Positions 16,518-25,080 of a stretch of DNA of 41,321 nt are shown piece by piece (within the stretch, counting starts at the first letter, position 1; each line of letters starts with the position of its first letter). The notes under the pieces were generated by a model. That model did not search any database, was not told the origin of the DNA, and saw only the letters and a program-made list of their open reading frames with translations. A program made the position numbers and the translations under genes. The DNA is from Streptomyces sp. CB02009 (GTDB taxonomy: Bacteria; Actinomycetota; Actinomycetes; Streptomycetales; Streptomycetaceae): assembly GCF_001905825.1 (NCBI RefSeq), contig NZ_LIVV01000001.1, positions 1,619,373 through 1,660,693 of the forward strand. Reading direction: 5' to 3'.

Positions 16518-16623
16518 GGACCGGCCGAGTAGTGACCCGGAGGACCCTGCTCCATGCACGATCTCGCCCTGACACGGTGAAGCGTCAGGTCAAGCACCGC
16601 TGAGGCCTGCTGGAGCAGGACCC

Positions 16624-16657
16624 TCGGCAACACTCTTCAGTCGGCAACACTCTTCAG
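16624..16657. repeat. 17-bp tandem duplication across a stop codon
   Basis: TCGGCAACACTCTTCAG occurs twice in direct succession, 16624-16640 and 16641-16657. The second copy contains the stop codon of the metallophosphoesterase gene (16654-16656, reverse strand), so the duplication repeats the last bases of that gene plus its immediate downstream sequence. Confidence 0.95.
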
Positions 16658-17874
16658 GACGACGTGGACTGCTGTGGGGCGCGAAGCACGAGCAGCGTGA
16701 TCTCACTGGGGGCGAAGACGCGGAAGGGCGGGCCCCAGAAGCCGGTGCCGCGGCTGGTGTAGAGCAGGGTGCGATCGCCGTGGTGGCTGAGCCCGGCGAC
16801 AGAGGGCTGGTCGAGGCGGACGAGGTAGTGGAAGGGCCAGATCTGGCCGCCGTGCGTGTGGCCGGAGAGCTGGAGGTCGATGCCGTGGGCTGCCGCCTGG
16901 TCGATGAACTTGGGCTGGTGCGCGAGGAGGAGGACAGGCAGGCCGGGATCGGCGCCCTGGAGGGCTCCGGCGAGGTGGGCGCGGTGCCCCGCCAGTCCGG
17001 AGGACTCGGCTGTGACGTCGTCCACGCCCGCGACCACGAGGGTGTCACCCTCATGCTCGAGGAGGAGATGGCGGTTGCGCAGAGGCTCCCAGCCCAGCTT
17101 GTCCATCAGGTCGACCCAGCCTTGGGCCTCGCTGTAGTACTCGTGGTTGCCGGTGACGTAGACGCGGGCCCGAGTCGCCTTCACGGTGCCAAGCGGGGCG
17201 GCTTGGGCGCGGCGGCGTTCGGCCGTGCCGTCCGCGATGTCGCCGGTGTGGCACACCAGGTCCGCCTCCAGAGCGTTCACCGTCTCGCAGACCCGGGCCG
17301 ACCAGCGGGCGCGGTCGAGGGGGCCGTAGTGGGTGTCGGTGATCAGGACGACGCGGGTGCCGTCCAGCCCCGCCCCCAGACGCGGGAGCTCCACCTCGAG
17401 CCGGCGCACGCGGGGGACGCGCCGCGCCTCGAAGGACCCCCACCCGAGCAGGAGGGCGGTCAGACCGAGGACCGCCCAGGTGACCATCCGCGCGCGGTCC
17501 TGTCCGTCACCGACGTCGGCCACGGTCAACGCGAGCCTCAGCAGAACGCCGAGCAGCACCGACCAGGTGAACAGCACCCAAGCGCCGCCCAGCAACGTGT
17601 CGCCCACGATCGCAGCCCAGTCCTGCTGACGCCGCCCGTGGCCGCGCACCATCGTGAGCGGCATCCCGACCAGGCCGAGGGCGAACAGCGCGGTGCCACT
17701 CACGGCGACGGGCAGCGGCCAGTGCTGTCCCGCGTACAGGAGGACCCAGCAGGGCACGGACCACAGAAGGAGGGGTGCGATCAAGGGGATGTATCGCATC
17801 AGGCGCTGCAACCGGCTCGGTGGCGCTGCAGGGGTCTCCCCGGCGGCAGAGCGGGTATTGCTGGCGTCAGCCAT
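16654..17874 (-). CDS. Membrane-anchored metallophosphoesterase (YkuE/PF00149 type)
   Basis: A 406-residue calcineurin-like phosphoesterase. Residues about 28-150 carry four hydrophobic segments (YIPLIAPLLLWSVPCWVLLY and others), after which the catalytic domain begins. All metal-binding motifs are present: DTH (Asp180, His182), GD (Asp212 in HTGDIADG), GNHE (Asn243, His244), AHQP (His319) and GHTHGG (His339, His341). Such proteins hydrolyse phosphoesters, often of lipids or nucleotides, outside or at the membrane; the substrate here is unknown. The ATG at 17874 (MADASNT) has GGAGG ideally placed; the frame is open to 18003 but without a ribosome site. Its stop lies in a 17-bp tandem duplication. 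Confidence 0.9.
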   Translation of the reverse strand: MADASNTRSAAGETPAAPPSRLQRLMRYIPLIAPLLLWSVPCWVLLYAGQHWPLPVAVSGTALFALGLVGMPLTMVRGHGRRQQDWAAIVGDTLLGGAWVLFTWSVLLGVLLRLALTVADVGDGQDRARMVTWAVLGLTALLLGWGSFEARRVPRVRRLEVELPRLGAGLDGTRVVLITDTHYGPLDRARWSARVCETVNALEADLVCHTGDIADGTAERRRAQAAPLGTVKATRARVYVTGNHEYYSEAQGWVDLMDKLGWEPLRNRHLLLEHEGDTLVVAGVDDVTAESSGLAGHRAHLAGALQGADPGLPVLLLAHQPKFIDQAAAHGIDLQLSGHTHGGQIWPFHYLVRLDQPSVAGLSHHGDRTLLYTSRGTGFWGPPFRVFAPSEITLLVLRAPQQSTSS

Positions 17875-18042
17875 GTGTCCTCCAGAGATTCTGTCCGGCG
17901 GATGGATCGTACGAGCAGCGGATCCGGGTACCGTCAGCGGCCCGATCGTCGCACCAGCCGTCCCCGCGCGGTCTCGGCACGTGTCGCCATGCACAGCGGC
18001 CAAACCACATCTCGTGCGTGGCGCTGCGGGCCGGACGGAGCC

Positions 18043-18225
18043 TCAGCGGACCGACGGGTGGTGTGATCGCTTCCTGACGTCCTCGAGCGCGGCCGCGACG
18101 AGCCGTGTGTCGCGGGTGGTGAGGACGCGCGTGTGTTTGCTGATGTGGTGCCGAGGACGACCACGTAGTCGTTGCGGGCGGCGGCCTTCGCGACGGCTCC
18201 GCGGATGGCGTGGGTGGGCTGAGGA
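18043..18225 (-). pseudogene. Unidentified gene remnant
   Basis: Two overlapping frames on this strand show strongly biased codons: one reads AIRGAVAKAAARNDYVVVLGT (given here in part: AIRGAVAKAAARNDYVVV), the other HTRVLTTRDTRLVAAALED followed by VRKR and a natural TGA at 18043-18045. They meet near 18135, so this looks like the frameshifted C-terminal end of a lost gene. I cannot name the family. The rest of the 17875-18293 stretch between the metallophosphoesterase and the SnoaL-like gene holds nothing I can support. Confidence 0.3.
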
Positions 18226-18293
18226 GGCCTTCCGCTGTCAAGCAGGTGGACTGCCGACCGACTCCGCTAGTCGGTGCCGGGCGGGTGTCGGCT

Positions 18294-19054
18294 TCAGTAC
18301 CGGAAGGGGCGGGTGCCGGTGAGGGACCAGGCGTGCGTGATGCGCCCGGCGCGGGTCGTCAGGAGGTCGACGCCGCCGACGGAGGTTCCGTGGGTCCTGG
18401 TGCGGGCTGTCCAGAGAAGCGCCAGGTGTCCCCGGGTGGTGTCGATGACGGGTTGCCGGTGGAGGGCGATGGTGGGCGGGTCGTTGGTGGCGGCCTGTCG
18501 CTCGATCAAGCCGGCCAGCTCGGTGGGGCCGTGGGCGTCGTCAACGGGTGTGGTGCCAGAGAAGAGGCGAAAGTCGTCTGTCGCAAGGTCTGCGACCAGT
18601 TCGACCCGGCCGTTGCGGAGCTGGACCCAGTCGCGGCACAGGTCCTGGAGCGTGGCCAGGTCGGTCCGCTCGGCCGCGTGGGGTTCCGGATCTGTCTGCT
18701 CGCAGCGCCTTGCGCCACGAAGGTCCAGTCCTCCTGGATGCGGTCGTCTGTGAGGACGTTGACGTCGATGCCGGTCAGTGTCCGGCCGTCGGCTTTCACC
18801 ACATCCCACAGGTACGCGAACCGATCGCCGGCGTCGACGAGTACCCGCGGGCTGAAGATGTTCACGTGCCGGGCGCGGTATGCGGTGACGAATCGTTCCT
18901 GGTCGTCCGGGCCGACCACGGAGTCCAAGTCGGCCACGCGGTCGGACCACTGCACGCAATCGTCGGACATCAGGTCGTGTGCCAGGGAAGGGTCCTCGTT
19001 CCACATGCGGCACCACGTGGTCATGCGCTTCTCGTTGTCCATGGTGAACAGCAT
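18294..19054 (-). pseudogene. Two-domain SnoaL-like (NTF2-fold) protein, frameshifted
   Basis: Read across one shift, this encodes about 253 residues with two NTF2-like domains. The first half begins MLFTMDNEKRMTTWCRMWNED at 19054 (AGGGA six bases upstream; the sequence is quoted only in part here) and includes HVNIFSPRVLVDAGDRFAYL and DDRIQEDWTFVAQGA. The second half, in the next frame, has LQDLCRDWVQLRNGRVELVA, FRLFSGTTPVDDAHGPTEL and ITHAWSLTGTRPFRY. The break is at about 18690-18712 and the total length fits loss of one base. Members are cyclases, isomerases or small-molecule binding proteins. The WYL regulator gene lies only 33 bases upstream on the same strand, suggesting one operon in which the regulator senses or controls the same compound. 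Confidence 0.75.
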
Positions 19055-19087
19055 CGCGGTCCCTGGCGACACCGTCCTGTCGGTGTT

Positions 19088-19792
19088 TCAGATCACCGTG
19101 CGAAGGGGTTCGGCGTCCAGGCGTTTCAGCTCGGCCCTCCAGTGGGGCTCGCGGGTCGCCGCGTGTTCGTCCGACGGTTCCAGTGAGGTGATCCGGTCGA
19201 GCTGGAAGCCTCGGACGGCTGAACGCAGTCGGCACCATGCCGCCAGATACCAGCCGTTAGGTCCCGACAAGAGGCCCAACGGTTCGACATCGCATGTTGT
19301 CTCGGCGCCGGCCCGGTCCGTGTAGGTGAGGTGCAGGACATGGCCGCAGACCACTGCGTCGACGATGGTCTCGCTCATCTTCCCACTGGCGTCTGGAGGG
19401 TGGTCCCCGACTCTGTGGACGAGTCGGGCGAGTGTTTCCTCCCGCTGTCGCACGTCGGCGGGCAGTACGGCCAGCACCTTCTGTCCGGCGCGGTGGGCGG
19501 CTGCCGCGAAGGGCGTGGACGCCGCTGTGCGCATCGCGACGCTGACCGCGAGCGCCTCGGCGGCGCTGAGTGTCACGGGCGGCAGCGTACGGTCCCGGTT
19601 AAGGCTGTATCCGCCGGCCCGACCGGTGTCACTGCGGATCGGCAGGCCCGACTGCCTCAGCGCTTCGAGATCCCGCTCGATGGTGCGCACGCTGACCTCG
19701 AACCGTCGTGCTAGCCACGGAGCGCTGCGGGGTCGGGGCGACACCGCTCGGAGCTCCTCGACCAGCGCGTACAGGCGATCGGTGCGGTTCAT
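19088..19792 (-). CDS. WYL-domain transcriptional regulator (DeoR-type HTH)
   Basis: A 234-residue regulator. The N-terminal winged helix-turn-helix starts MNRTDRLYALVEELRA and contains WLARRFEVSVRTIERDLEAL (about 26-45) and LPIRSDTGRAGGYSL. After a helical linker, a WYL domain runs from about residue 135 to 215, with LLSGPNGWYLAAWCRLR as the signature strand and VRGFQLDRITSLE near the end. WYL domains bind small ligands or nucleic acid and control metabolism, damage and defence genes. It is short for the family because the C-terminal extension is missing. It is followed 33 bases later by the SnoaL-like gene. A hexamer repeat array lies 52 bases upstream of its start and may affect its promoter. 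Confidence 0.88.
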   Translation of the reverse strand: MNRTDRLYALVEELRAVSPRPRSAPWLARRFEVSVRTIERDLEALRQSGLPIRSDTGRAGGYSLNRDRTLPPVTLSAAEALAVSVAMRTAASTPFAAAAHRAGQKVLAVLPADVRQREETLARLVHRVGDHPPDASGKMSETIVDAVVCGHVLHLTYTDRAGAETTCDVEPLGLLSGPNGWYLAAWCRLRSAVRGFQLDRITSLEPSDEHAATREPHWRAELKRLDAEPLRTVI

Positions 19793-19844
19793 CGCCCCAG
19801 CCTATGTGCTGCTGTGCGGGGGCTGCGTTCCTGGTATAGAGGCC

Positions 19845-19904
19845 GCATAGGCATAGGCATAGGCATAGGCATAGGTGCAGGCATAGGTGCAGGCGCAGGC
19901 ATGG
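19845..19904. repeat. Hexamer tandem repeat (GCATAG)n upstream of WYL regulator
   Basis: Ten consecutive hexamers fill 19845-19904: five GCATAG, then GTGCAG, GCATAG, GTGCAG, GCGCAG and GCATGG. The pure half is next to the WYL gene and the changed copies are distal. The array begins 52 bases before the regulator's start codon, within its expected promoter region. The AT content of the unit is high for this genome. Confidence 0.95.
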
Positions 19905-20128
19905 GTGGCTGTCGGCTGGAATGCGTCCCGCGGTGGCGCAGAGCCCTTGGGCCGGCGGACCTTAGCTCTGTGTGACCGGACTGAGGGGCGGTCCGGCGTA
20001 CATTCGGCCCTGACGGGGGAGTGGCTGGAGGGCTGCTCCCGGCAGGGGTTGGGCGCCAAGCGCCACCACCAGGGCGCGTTCTCCGGATCAGGTTGCTGTA
20101 TACGGCACCGCCCGCGCCGCGGGTGTTG

Positions 20129-20671
20129 TCAGGCGGGGAAGCTGAAGTAGAGGGCTTCGCTGTAGAAGGATGCGAAATGTGTCTGCCAGTCGGTTCGGAG
20201 CGTGGCGAGCCAGGCGTCGTTCCGGCCGGCGATCGCTGCTTCGGCGTTGGCGACGGCGTCGGGGATGTCCTGGGATACCAGGTGCTGCACGCTCGCTGCC
20301 GGATCGGTATCTGACATCGAGACGATTTCCCCGGTCTCGAGAATGAAGTACTTCGCCTGCTGCTTCTCGAGGTGGGCCGTGGTCCTGGCAACGCAGTCGG
20401 TGAACTCGGTGAACTCGGTGTCCTCTTCCAGACCTTCGCCGACCGCGTGCAGGAGGTTGCGGAGCAGGGCTGCCCCGGCGGCGTAGTCCGCGGCGATGCC
20501 GATCGGAGGGTTCCAGATCATGGAGGGGACGATCGTCGTTCCGTGTCCCACCATGATCTTGTGCGCCAGCGGGATGTCCCAGTTGTGCTCGGATACGCAT
20601 CGGACGTGCTGAGGGATCTGGGTCTCGTCAGGTATCGAGTCCGCGGAGTAAAGGTACGAACGGTTCGCCAT
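20129..20671 (-). CDS. DUF-type protein (MANRSYLYS family)
   Basis: A 180-residue soluble protein starting MANRSYLYSADSIPDE. Proteins with this MANRSYLY beginning are widespread as single genes in Streptomyces (I believe DUF7822, from memory). Further landmarks: HNWDIPLAHKIMVGH, a helical GAALLRNLLHAVGEGLEED, and an acidic C-terminal half ending EALYFSFPA. No catalytic motif or membrane segment is evident. The frame is open to 20977, but the upstream part is Arg/Pro-rich, so the internal ATG is used; its ribosome site is weak. Function unknown. Confidence 0.75.
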   Translation of the reverse strand: MANRSYLYSADSIPDETQIPQHVRCVSEHNWDIPLAHKIMVGHGTTIVPSMIWNPPIGIAADYAAGAALLRNLLHAVGEGLEEDTEFTEFTDCVARTTAHLEKQQAKYFILETGEIVSMSDTDPAASVQHLVSQDIPDAVANAEAAIAGRNDAWLATLRTDWQTHFASFYSEALYFSFPA

Positions 20672-21089
20672 GGCGGCGACGCTAACACCCGGGACCGACA
20701 GTGCCGGCGCCGTCGCACTCCTGGCGCCCAGTGGGAACGAACCGCCCCCACCTGTTCTCGGCCTTCCGGCCCGTCCCGCGCACGCCAGTGCCTGTGTGGC
20801 GACCGTGCGAGGGGAACCGTCGATTCGAAGGTGTCTCCGCGCCCCCACGCTGTGGAATCTGGGCATGGTGTCCCCCGAAATGCCTGGCGTTCTGAGGTAC
20901 GCCATGTGTCGTGGTGCTGTGCCCAGTGGCGGAGGCTGGGGTCGAGGCCCACGCCGACGCCTTGGCCTGCTGCCCACACGGGGCCGCGCTGCGCCGACGG
21001 GCCCGCGCCGAAGACAACGGCGCCGACACGGCTGCCATGGCGCCCCCGAAGGGGCAAGGCGGAAGCCGTGCCGGCAGCGGGCGCTGCGT
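20672..21089. other. Intergenic stretch, no supported gene
   Basis: 418 bases between the DUF protein start and the CU044_5270 gene stop. Open frames on both strands have non-coding composition. A short GC hairpin (GCCCC, CGAA loop, GGGGC at 21042-21055) lies 35 bases beyond the CU044_5270 stop and may help end that transcript. Confidence 0.4.
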
Positions 21090-22172
21090 TCAGTGTTTCT
21101 TCGTCGGAGGAGCCATGATCGGCGGCGTCATCTTCACGATGTTCGAGGGGTCGGGAGCGGGGCCGCCGGGCACCTGGCCGGGGTGGTCGACGACGCCGGT
21201 CGATGCGAGGGCGAACGAGTTCGAGAACCGGCGTTCGCCGTCCCAGTCCATGCGGTATCCGCGGTACTCGTACGTCTGGGGGTCCAGGTAGAGGTACTCG
21301 CGTGTGCGCAGCTGGTCATGGAAGTCGAATGCGATGGCCAGGCTCGGCCGGTCGGCCGCGTCCCGTATCGATGTGCCGACCAGCTCCGTCCCGGGGATCA
21401 GGGCCAGCGCGCGGTAGAGCGCGGCGTTGATCTCTGGGGGAATGTTCGGGGCGGTCTGCAGGATGTTGAGGATCCTGGAGAACCGCGCGCCGGGGGTGGC
21501 GGTGGCGGCCGGAGGACGTTCTTCCATGAAGTCGTGTCGGTTGTCCGGGCCACTGCGGGTGGGAGGCGCGCTACGGTCCAGCCCGCCCGCGAAGAAGGGG
21601 TCCTCGCTCACCCGGGCGAGGAGCTCACGGGGCTCTGTGGGCAGCTGGGACAGCACCTGCCACGTCTCCCGCGGCTTTCCCCCGACCCTGCCTTGATTGA
21701 GGAAGTCGGGAATCTCGTTGACGACAACGGCGGTGCGCCCTTTCGTCTCGAACGCCTTGCCGACAAAGGCGCCTTGCGCCCCGTCGTACCGTATCCAGGA
21801 GGCCTGGTTCCCGCAGACCGGCATGCAGGTCACGGTGTCGGTGTATATCCACTGGCGGAGTCCGGGCTCCTGGCCCGGTCCTTTCGACGCGTTGACCGCG
21901 GCGGCGTCCAGCACCTGGGCGACGGTGTCCGCATGCACCCGACGGTTCTGCGGTTCCAGTACGCCCGTGGTGGCGAGGATGGTGGCGGCTGCCCCGGCCG
22001 CCAGTCCCGCGAGCACGGTTCGCCGCACGCCGGGCTGTGCGAAGACTCTCCGTGCGCGGGCCTGAGTCTCGTGCCGGGATGTCGGCGTCTGCTCGGTTCG
22101 ATCGGCCCGTGCCCTTTCCAGGGCCGCCAGTTCCGCACCGAGTCGCTCCTTGAAACCGATCGGGGTGTTCAT
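21090..22172 (-). CDS. CU044_5270 family protein, probable sigma-factor partner
   Basis: A 360-residue single-pass membrane protein. The cytoplasmic N terminus (residues 1-50, MNTPIGFKERLGAELAALE) is followed by one hydrophobic segment at about 52-71 (TVLAGLAAGAAATILATTGV) and a large extracytoplasmic domain with RQWIYTDTVTCMPVCG, DFLNQGR, ELLARVSEDPFFAG, LNILQTAPNIPPEINAALYR and LYLDPQTYEYRGYRMDW. This is the CU044_5270 layout, usually found downstream of an ECF sigma gene and thought to modulate it. The ATG overlaps the sigma-factor stop by four bases (ATGA), so the two are translationally coupled. A Cys pair (CMPVC) lies in the outer domain. Confidence 0.87.
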   Translation of the reverse strand: MNTPIGFKERLGAELAALERARADRTEQTPTSRHETQARARRVFAQPGVRRTVLAGLAAGAAATILATTGVLEPQNRRVHADTVAQVLDAAAVNASKGPGQEPGLRQWIYTDTVTCMPVCGNQASWIRYDGAQGAFVGKAFETKGRTAVVVNEIPDFLNQGRVGGKPRETWQVLSQLPTEPRELLARVSEDPFFAGGLDRSAPPTRSGPDNRHDFMEERPPAATATPGARFSRILNILQTAPNIPPEINAALYRALALIPGTELVGTSIRDAADRPSLAIAFDFHDQLRTREYLYLDPQTYEYRGYRMDWDGERRFSNSFALASTGVVDHPGQVPGGPAPDPSNIVKMTPPIMAPPTKKH

Positions 22173-22744
22173 CGGGTGGCCTCCGCGAGAGGGCTGGTGA
22201 AAGTGTCGGGCGGGGTAGCGCGCCCGGCGCGCAAGGCGGCTCGGGCACGGTGCAGGCGGACACGGGCGGTCGGCTGCGAGATCCGCAGTACCTTCGCGGC
22301 TTCCTTCGTGGTCAGGCCGTCGACGGCGACCAGGTCGAGCACCGCGCGCAGCGGCGCGGACAGCACCGCGTGCCGGGCCAGCAGTTCCCTGGCCTCCCGT
22401 TCGGCGTCGATGCGTTCCTCGAAGCGGAGCATGTCCTGCTCGTCCAGCAGCCGACGTCCACTCAGCGCGGCCACCGCCTCCCGCTCGCGAGCCGTGTGAC
22501 GGGCGTACGAAGCCAGAGTGTTGCGGGCGATCCCGTACAACCAGACCCGGTGTGTGCCACGTCTGGCGTCGTAGCTGTCGAACGCCTCCAACGCCGCCAC
22601 GAATACGTCCGCGGTCAGGTCCGCCGCCACGTGCCGGTCGGCGGTTCTGCGGGTGACGAACCCGAGGATCGCATCGAAATGCGCCTCATAGACGTCGCTG
22701 AACGGAGTAGGACTCCGTCCAGGGTCGTGACCGGATATCAGCAC
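22169..22744 (-). CDS. ECF-type RNA polymerase sigma factor
   Basis: A 191-residue extracytoplasmic-function sigma factor. Region 2 runs from FSDVYEAHFDAILGFVTRR through DLTADVFVAALEAF and RGTHRVWLYGIARNTLASYA (the -10 recognition part), and region 4 from LLARHAVLSAPLRAVLDLVA through GLTTKEAAKVLRISQPTARV and RLHRARAALR (the -35 recognition helix). The GTG at 22744 is chosen because GGAGG lies six bases upstream; a TTG five codons earlier is the alternative. It directs transcription of its regulon in response to a signal likely sensed by the overlapping CU044_5270 membrane protein. Confidence 0.92.
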   Translation of the reverse strand: MLISGHDPGRSPTPFSDVYEAHFDAILGFVTRRTADRHVAADLTADVFVAALEAFDSYDARRGTHRVWLYGIARNTLASYARHTAREREAVAALSGRRLLDEQDMLRFEERIDAEREARELLARHAVLSAPLRAVLDLVAVDGLTTKEAAKVLRISQPTARVRLHRARAALRAGRATPPDTFTSPLAEATR

Positions 22745-22948
22745 CTGGGCCCTCCACAACGGTTCTGCAGTCTGTCACCCATCACTTGGCTCGGCGCCAG
22801 TGATCCGTTACTTTCCGCAGGTCAGAGCGCTGCCATCAACATCAATAGGGCACCCACGTCAGGGCTGAGAGGCAGCCCGGGCAGGCCGACGCTCACCCGA
22901 GTCGAGTGAGAACCCGTACGGCGCCACCGGCCAGATGGCGACGCGGCC

Positions 22949-22983
22949 CCCGGCCGGGAACGGTTGCGGCATTCCCGGCCGGG
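22949..22983. terminator. 12-bp perfect hairpin, likely terminator of the lipoprotein gene
   Basis: CCCGGCCGGGAA (22949-22960) and TTCCCGGCCGGG (22972-22983) flank an 11-base loop, 93 bases beyond the lipoprotein stop in its direction of reading. It separates that gene from the sigma-factor gene on the same strand, so the two are probably separate transcripts. The rest of 22745-23075 holds the sigma-factor promoter region and no gene. Confidence 0.6.
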
Positions 22984-23075
22984 TGAGAACAGCTGTCAGG
23001 CAGATTGCCGGGTCCCCGAGGGCAAGGCGCTCACAGCTTCGACGCTGTCCGCCTGGCGCGCCGGCGTGAGGGTGG

Positions 23076-23915
23076 TCATGCCCGACGGCTGGGTGTCAGC
23101 CCGAGTTCCTCGGGGCTGATGATCTGATCGGCGGGCGGTGGGGTGGTGTCGACGGGCTTGCCGTAGTCGGTGAGCTTGACGTCCACGGGAGCGCTGCCGC
23201 CGGTAGCGGTGATCTCCACGGGGTAGGGCTGATCGCCCTGGGAGATGTAGCTGGTGGTGACCTGGTATCCGTCACGTTCGTAGATGACCGCGAGTTTCCG
23301 GCCGTCCCGGGTGACGTCCGCTCCACGTTCGGTGGATGCCGGCGAGTGGCTCTTGAACTGCTTGGTCATTGCGGCGAGGTCGCACATGATCGAGGATGCA
23401 AAGGCCTTGGTGGTCTTCTTGTTCATCTTGATCCAGCGGCCCTTGACCCTCTTCAGGAATGCATCGGCCTTTTGGGCGTTCGGCTTGTTCTTGACGGCCG
23501 CAGCCATCGATGTCCGCCAGAACGTCTCGTCGCCCTGGACGAAGTAGGCTCCTCTGCCCTTGATCACGTTGAGGGTGCCGGCGCCGGGCATGGTGATCGT
23601 GCCGCGGCACGAACCGGCGATGTCCAGGGCGATGTCCAAGGTGAAAGTGCCGCTGCCGCGCGGGTTCGGTGCATCGCCGGTGAGGCGCACGGACGTGGCA
23701 CTTCGAAAGGCGTCCAAGGACTTGTCACTGATCTGCGCGCCGGTAAGACCGCTGAAGGAGTCCTGCGGGCCGAGCGTGCTCGAGCCGGCGCTGTCGACGC
23801 CCGCAGAGCTCTTGGAGTCCGCGCCGGTGTCGGCGGGCCCGCAGGCGGCGAGTGTGGTGACAGTGGTTGATATGAGTGCCGCCGCGACGACGCGGCGGTT
23901 GGTGCGGTATTGCAT
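23076..23915 (-). CDS. Lipoprotein, LppX/LprG-like
   Basis: A 279-residue secreted lipoprotein. The signal peptide MQYRTNRRVVAAALISTTV ends in the lipobox LAAC with the lipidated Cys at 25. A Ser/Gly/Asp-rich linker follows to about residue 55, then the mature domain with SLDAFRSATSVRLTGDAPNP, GSCRGTITMPGAGTLNVI, YFVQGDETFWRTSMA and KGRWIKMNKKT. This repeating beta pattern is that of LppX/LprAFG-type lipoproteins, which in actinobacteria carry lipids or sense the envelope. The ATG at 23915 is used since it starts the signal peptide; the frame is open to 24215. It is followed by a terminator-like hairpin. Confidence 0.82.
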   Translation of the reverse strand: MQYRTNRRVVAAALISTTVTTLAACGPADTGADSKSSAGVDSAGSSTLGPQDSFSGLTGAQISDKSLDAFRSATSVRLTGDAPNPRGSGTFTLDIALDIAGSCRGTITMPGAGTLNVIKGRGAYFVQGDETFWRTSMAAAVKNKPNAQKADAFLKRVKGRWIKMNKKTTKAFASSIMCDLAAMTKQFKSHSPASTERGADVTRDGRKLAVIYERDGYQVTTSYISQGDQPYPVEITATGGSAPVDVKLTDYGKPVDTTPPPADQIISPEELGLTPSRRA

Positions 23916-24308
23916 GATGCGAGGTTCCCTCCCCTGTTGAACCCGCTCACTGTAGAGGGTGAGTACGACACGACAGCTGGCGGCGCAGGCCTGGATAGCG
24001 GGGTCCCTCGCGAGGTCGAACTCGGTGTGGAAACCGGGTACGGGAACGAGCTCGGCCGCCGCGTGTTCGGAGGTGGCCGTGGGGCGTTCGGAGGTGGCCA
24101 TAGGGTCGGACCGGACGGCGCCAGGATCCTCTCCTCGTGCCCGAACTGCCTGCCGGAGGCGGTCCCGTTCGCCCCTTCCATAGCCTTGGCTCACTCGCCG
24201 TTCGGCGACGAGCACGGAGGCCGATCGCCCAGATCTCAGAAGGGCGGGACGCTGCCGGCGAAGCGGCTGCGTCAGTCGGGTGAAGCCCGGTCGTGCGACT
24301 GAACGTCA
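23916..24308. other. Upstream region of the lipoprotein gene, short direct repeat
   Basis: No gene supported in these 393 bases. GTTCGGAGGTGGCC occurs at 24065-24078 and again at 24086-24099, 21 bases (two helical turns) apart, so a regulator could bind both copies on one DNA face. The 5' ends of open frames here have poor coding composition. Confidence 0.35.
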
Positions 24309-24953
24309 TCAACCGACATGTACATGGACACCACACAGCCCCAGCCCTTCGCGGGCGGCCGTTCGCCACACCCGTAGGGGACCGTCGAGAACGCTCTCGT
24401 CGCCCTCGCCGTAGTCCAGCCAGTCCTGGGCCTCGGCCGCGGTGCGCTCTGTCGGGGTGAACGTCAGGGCACGCTCGACGGGTGGCAGGGAATGGCGTAC
24501 CTGGGCGGAATCCAGCAGGAACGCGCCGCACCAGCCCGGCAGCAGCGCCGCTCGCGCCGGGCCGAAGGCGTGGAACAGCGATGAGACCGCGTAGTCCTTG
24601 CTCTGGACGGAGATGAACATGCTGTCCTCGCTCTGTCCTTCCCATACATCGTCCAGTACGGAGAACGAGGGATGCGCCCTACCGGCGCACGCGTCATCGA
24701 CATGGCGCCCGGGTGCGGTGAGCGATCGAAAGGACTCGACCGCGGCGACGTCGGCACGCGCGGATCCGCCGTACCCTACGCCGCTGCCGTCGGAGTACCA
24801 GGTCCGGTAATCCGGGAGGGGACTCTGCCCCCACGCCTGCCAGCGCCGCTCGGCATGGGGTTCCGCGCGGTCCGCGCTCATCGCGGGCACGAGGTACGGG
24901 CTGAGGCCGGCGATGACTTGGCCCGTGTGGCTGCTGATGCCCCAGGCGCTCAT
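24309..24953 (-). CDS. Hypothetical protein (214 aa)
   Basis: A 214-residue soluble protein that I do not recognise. It starts MSAWGISSHTGQVIAG (ATG 24953; another ATG three codons earlier). Features: PDYRTWYSDGSGVGYG, SVLDDVWEGQSEDSMFIS, SSLFHAFGPARAALLPGW, AAEAQDWLDYGEGDESVLD and a C-terminal GLCGVHVHVG. It is acidic, without membrane segments or known catalytic motifs. Codon bias is clearly coding. It is divergent from the eCIS-type gene, and the 403 bases between them carry a strong hairpin and tandem repeats; a functional link is possible but not shown. Confidence 0.65.
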   Translation of the reverse strand: MSAWGISSHTGQVIAGLSPYLVPAMSADRAEPHAERRWQAWGQSPLPDYRTWYSDGSGVGYGGSARADVAAVESFRSLTAPGRHVDDACAGRAHPSFSVLDDVWEGQSEDSMFISVQSKDYAVSSLFHAFGPARAALLPGWCGAFLLDSAQVRHSLPPVERALTFTPTERTAAEAQDWLDYGEGDESVLDGPLRVWRTAAREGLGLCGVHVHVG

Positions 24954-25013
24954 GAATCCCATGCGCGGGGACGCTATCTTCCGTCACTGACACACCCGGA
25001 GCGCCGCTGGTGA

Positions 25014-25059
25014 GCGAGGGCGGCGCCGGCCAGGTCCGACCGGCCGGCGCCGCCCTCGC
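25014..25059. repeat. 18-bp perfect inverted repeat in a divergent intergenic region
   Basis: Left arm 25014-25031 (GCGAGGGCGGCGCCGGCC), 10-base loop, right arm 25042-25059 (exact complement). It is the strongest hairpin in the window but lies upstream of both neighbouring genes, so it terminates neither. It may end an unseen small transcript, be a regulatory site, or be a scar of a small mobile repeat. Confidence 0.85.
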
Positions 25060-25080
25060 GCAACTCGAGGAAGCGCTCCC

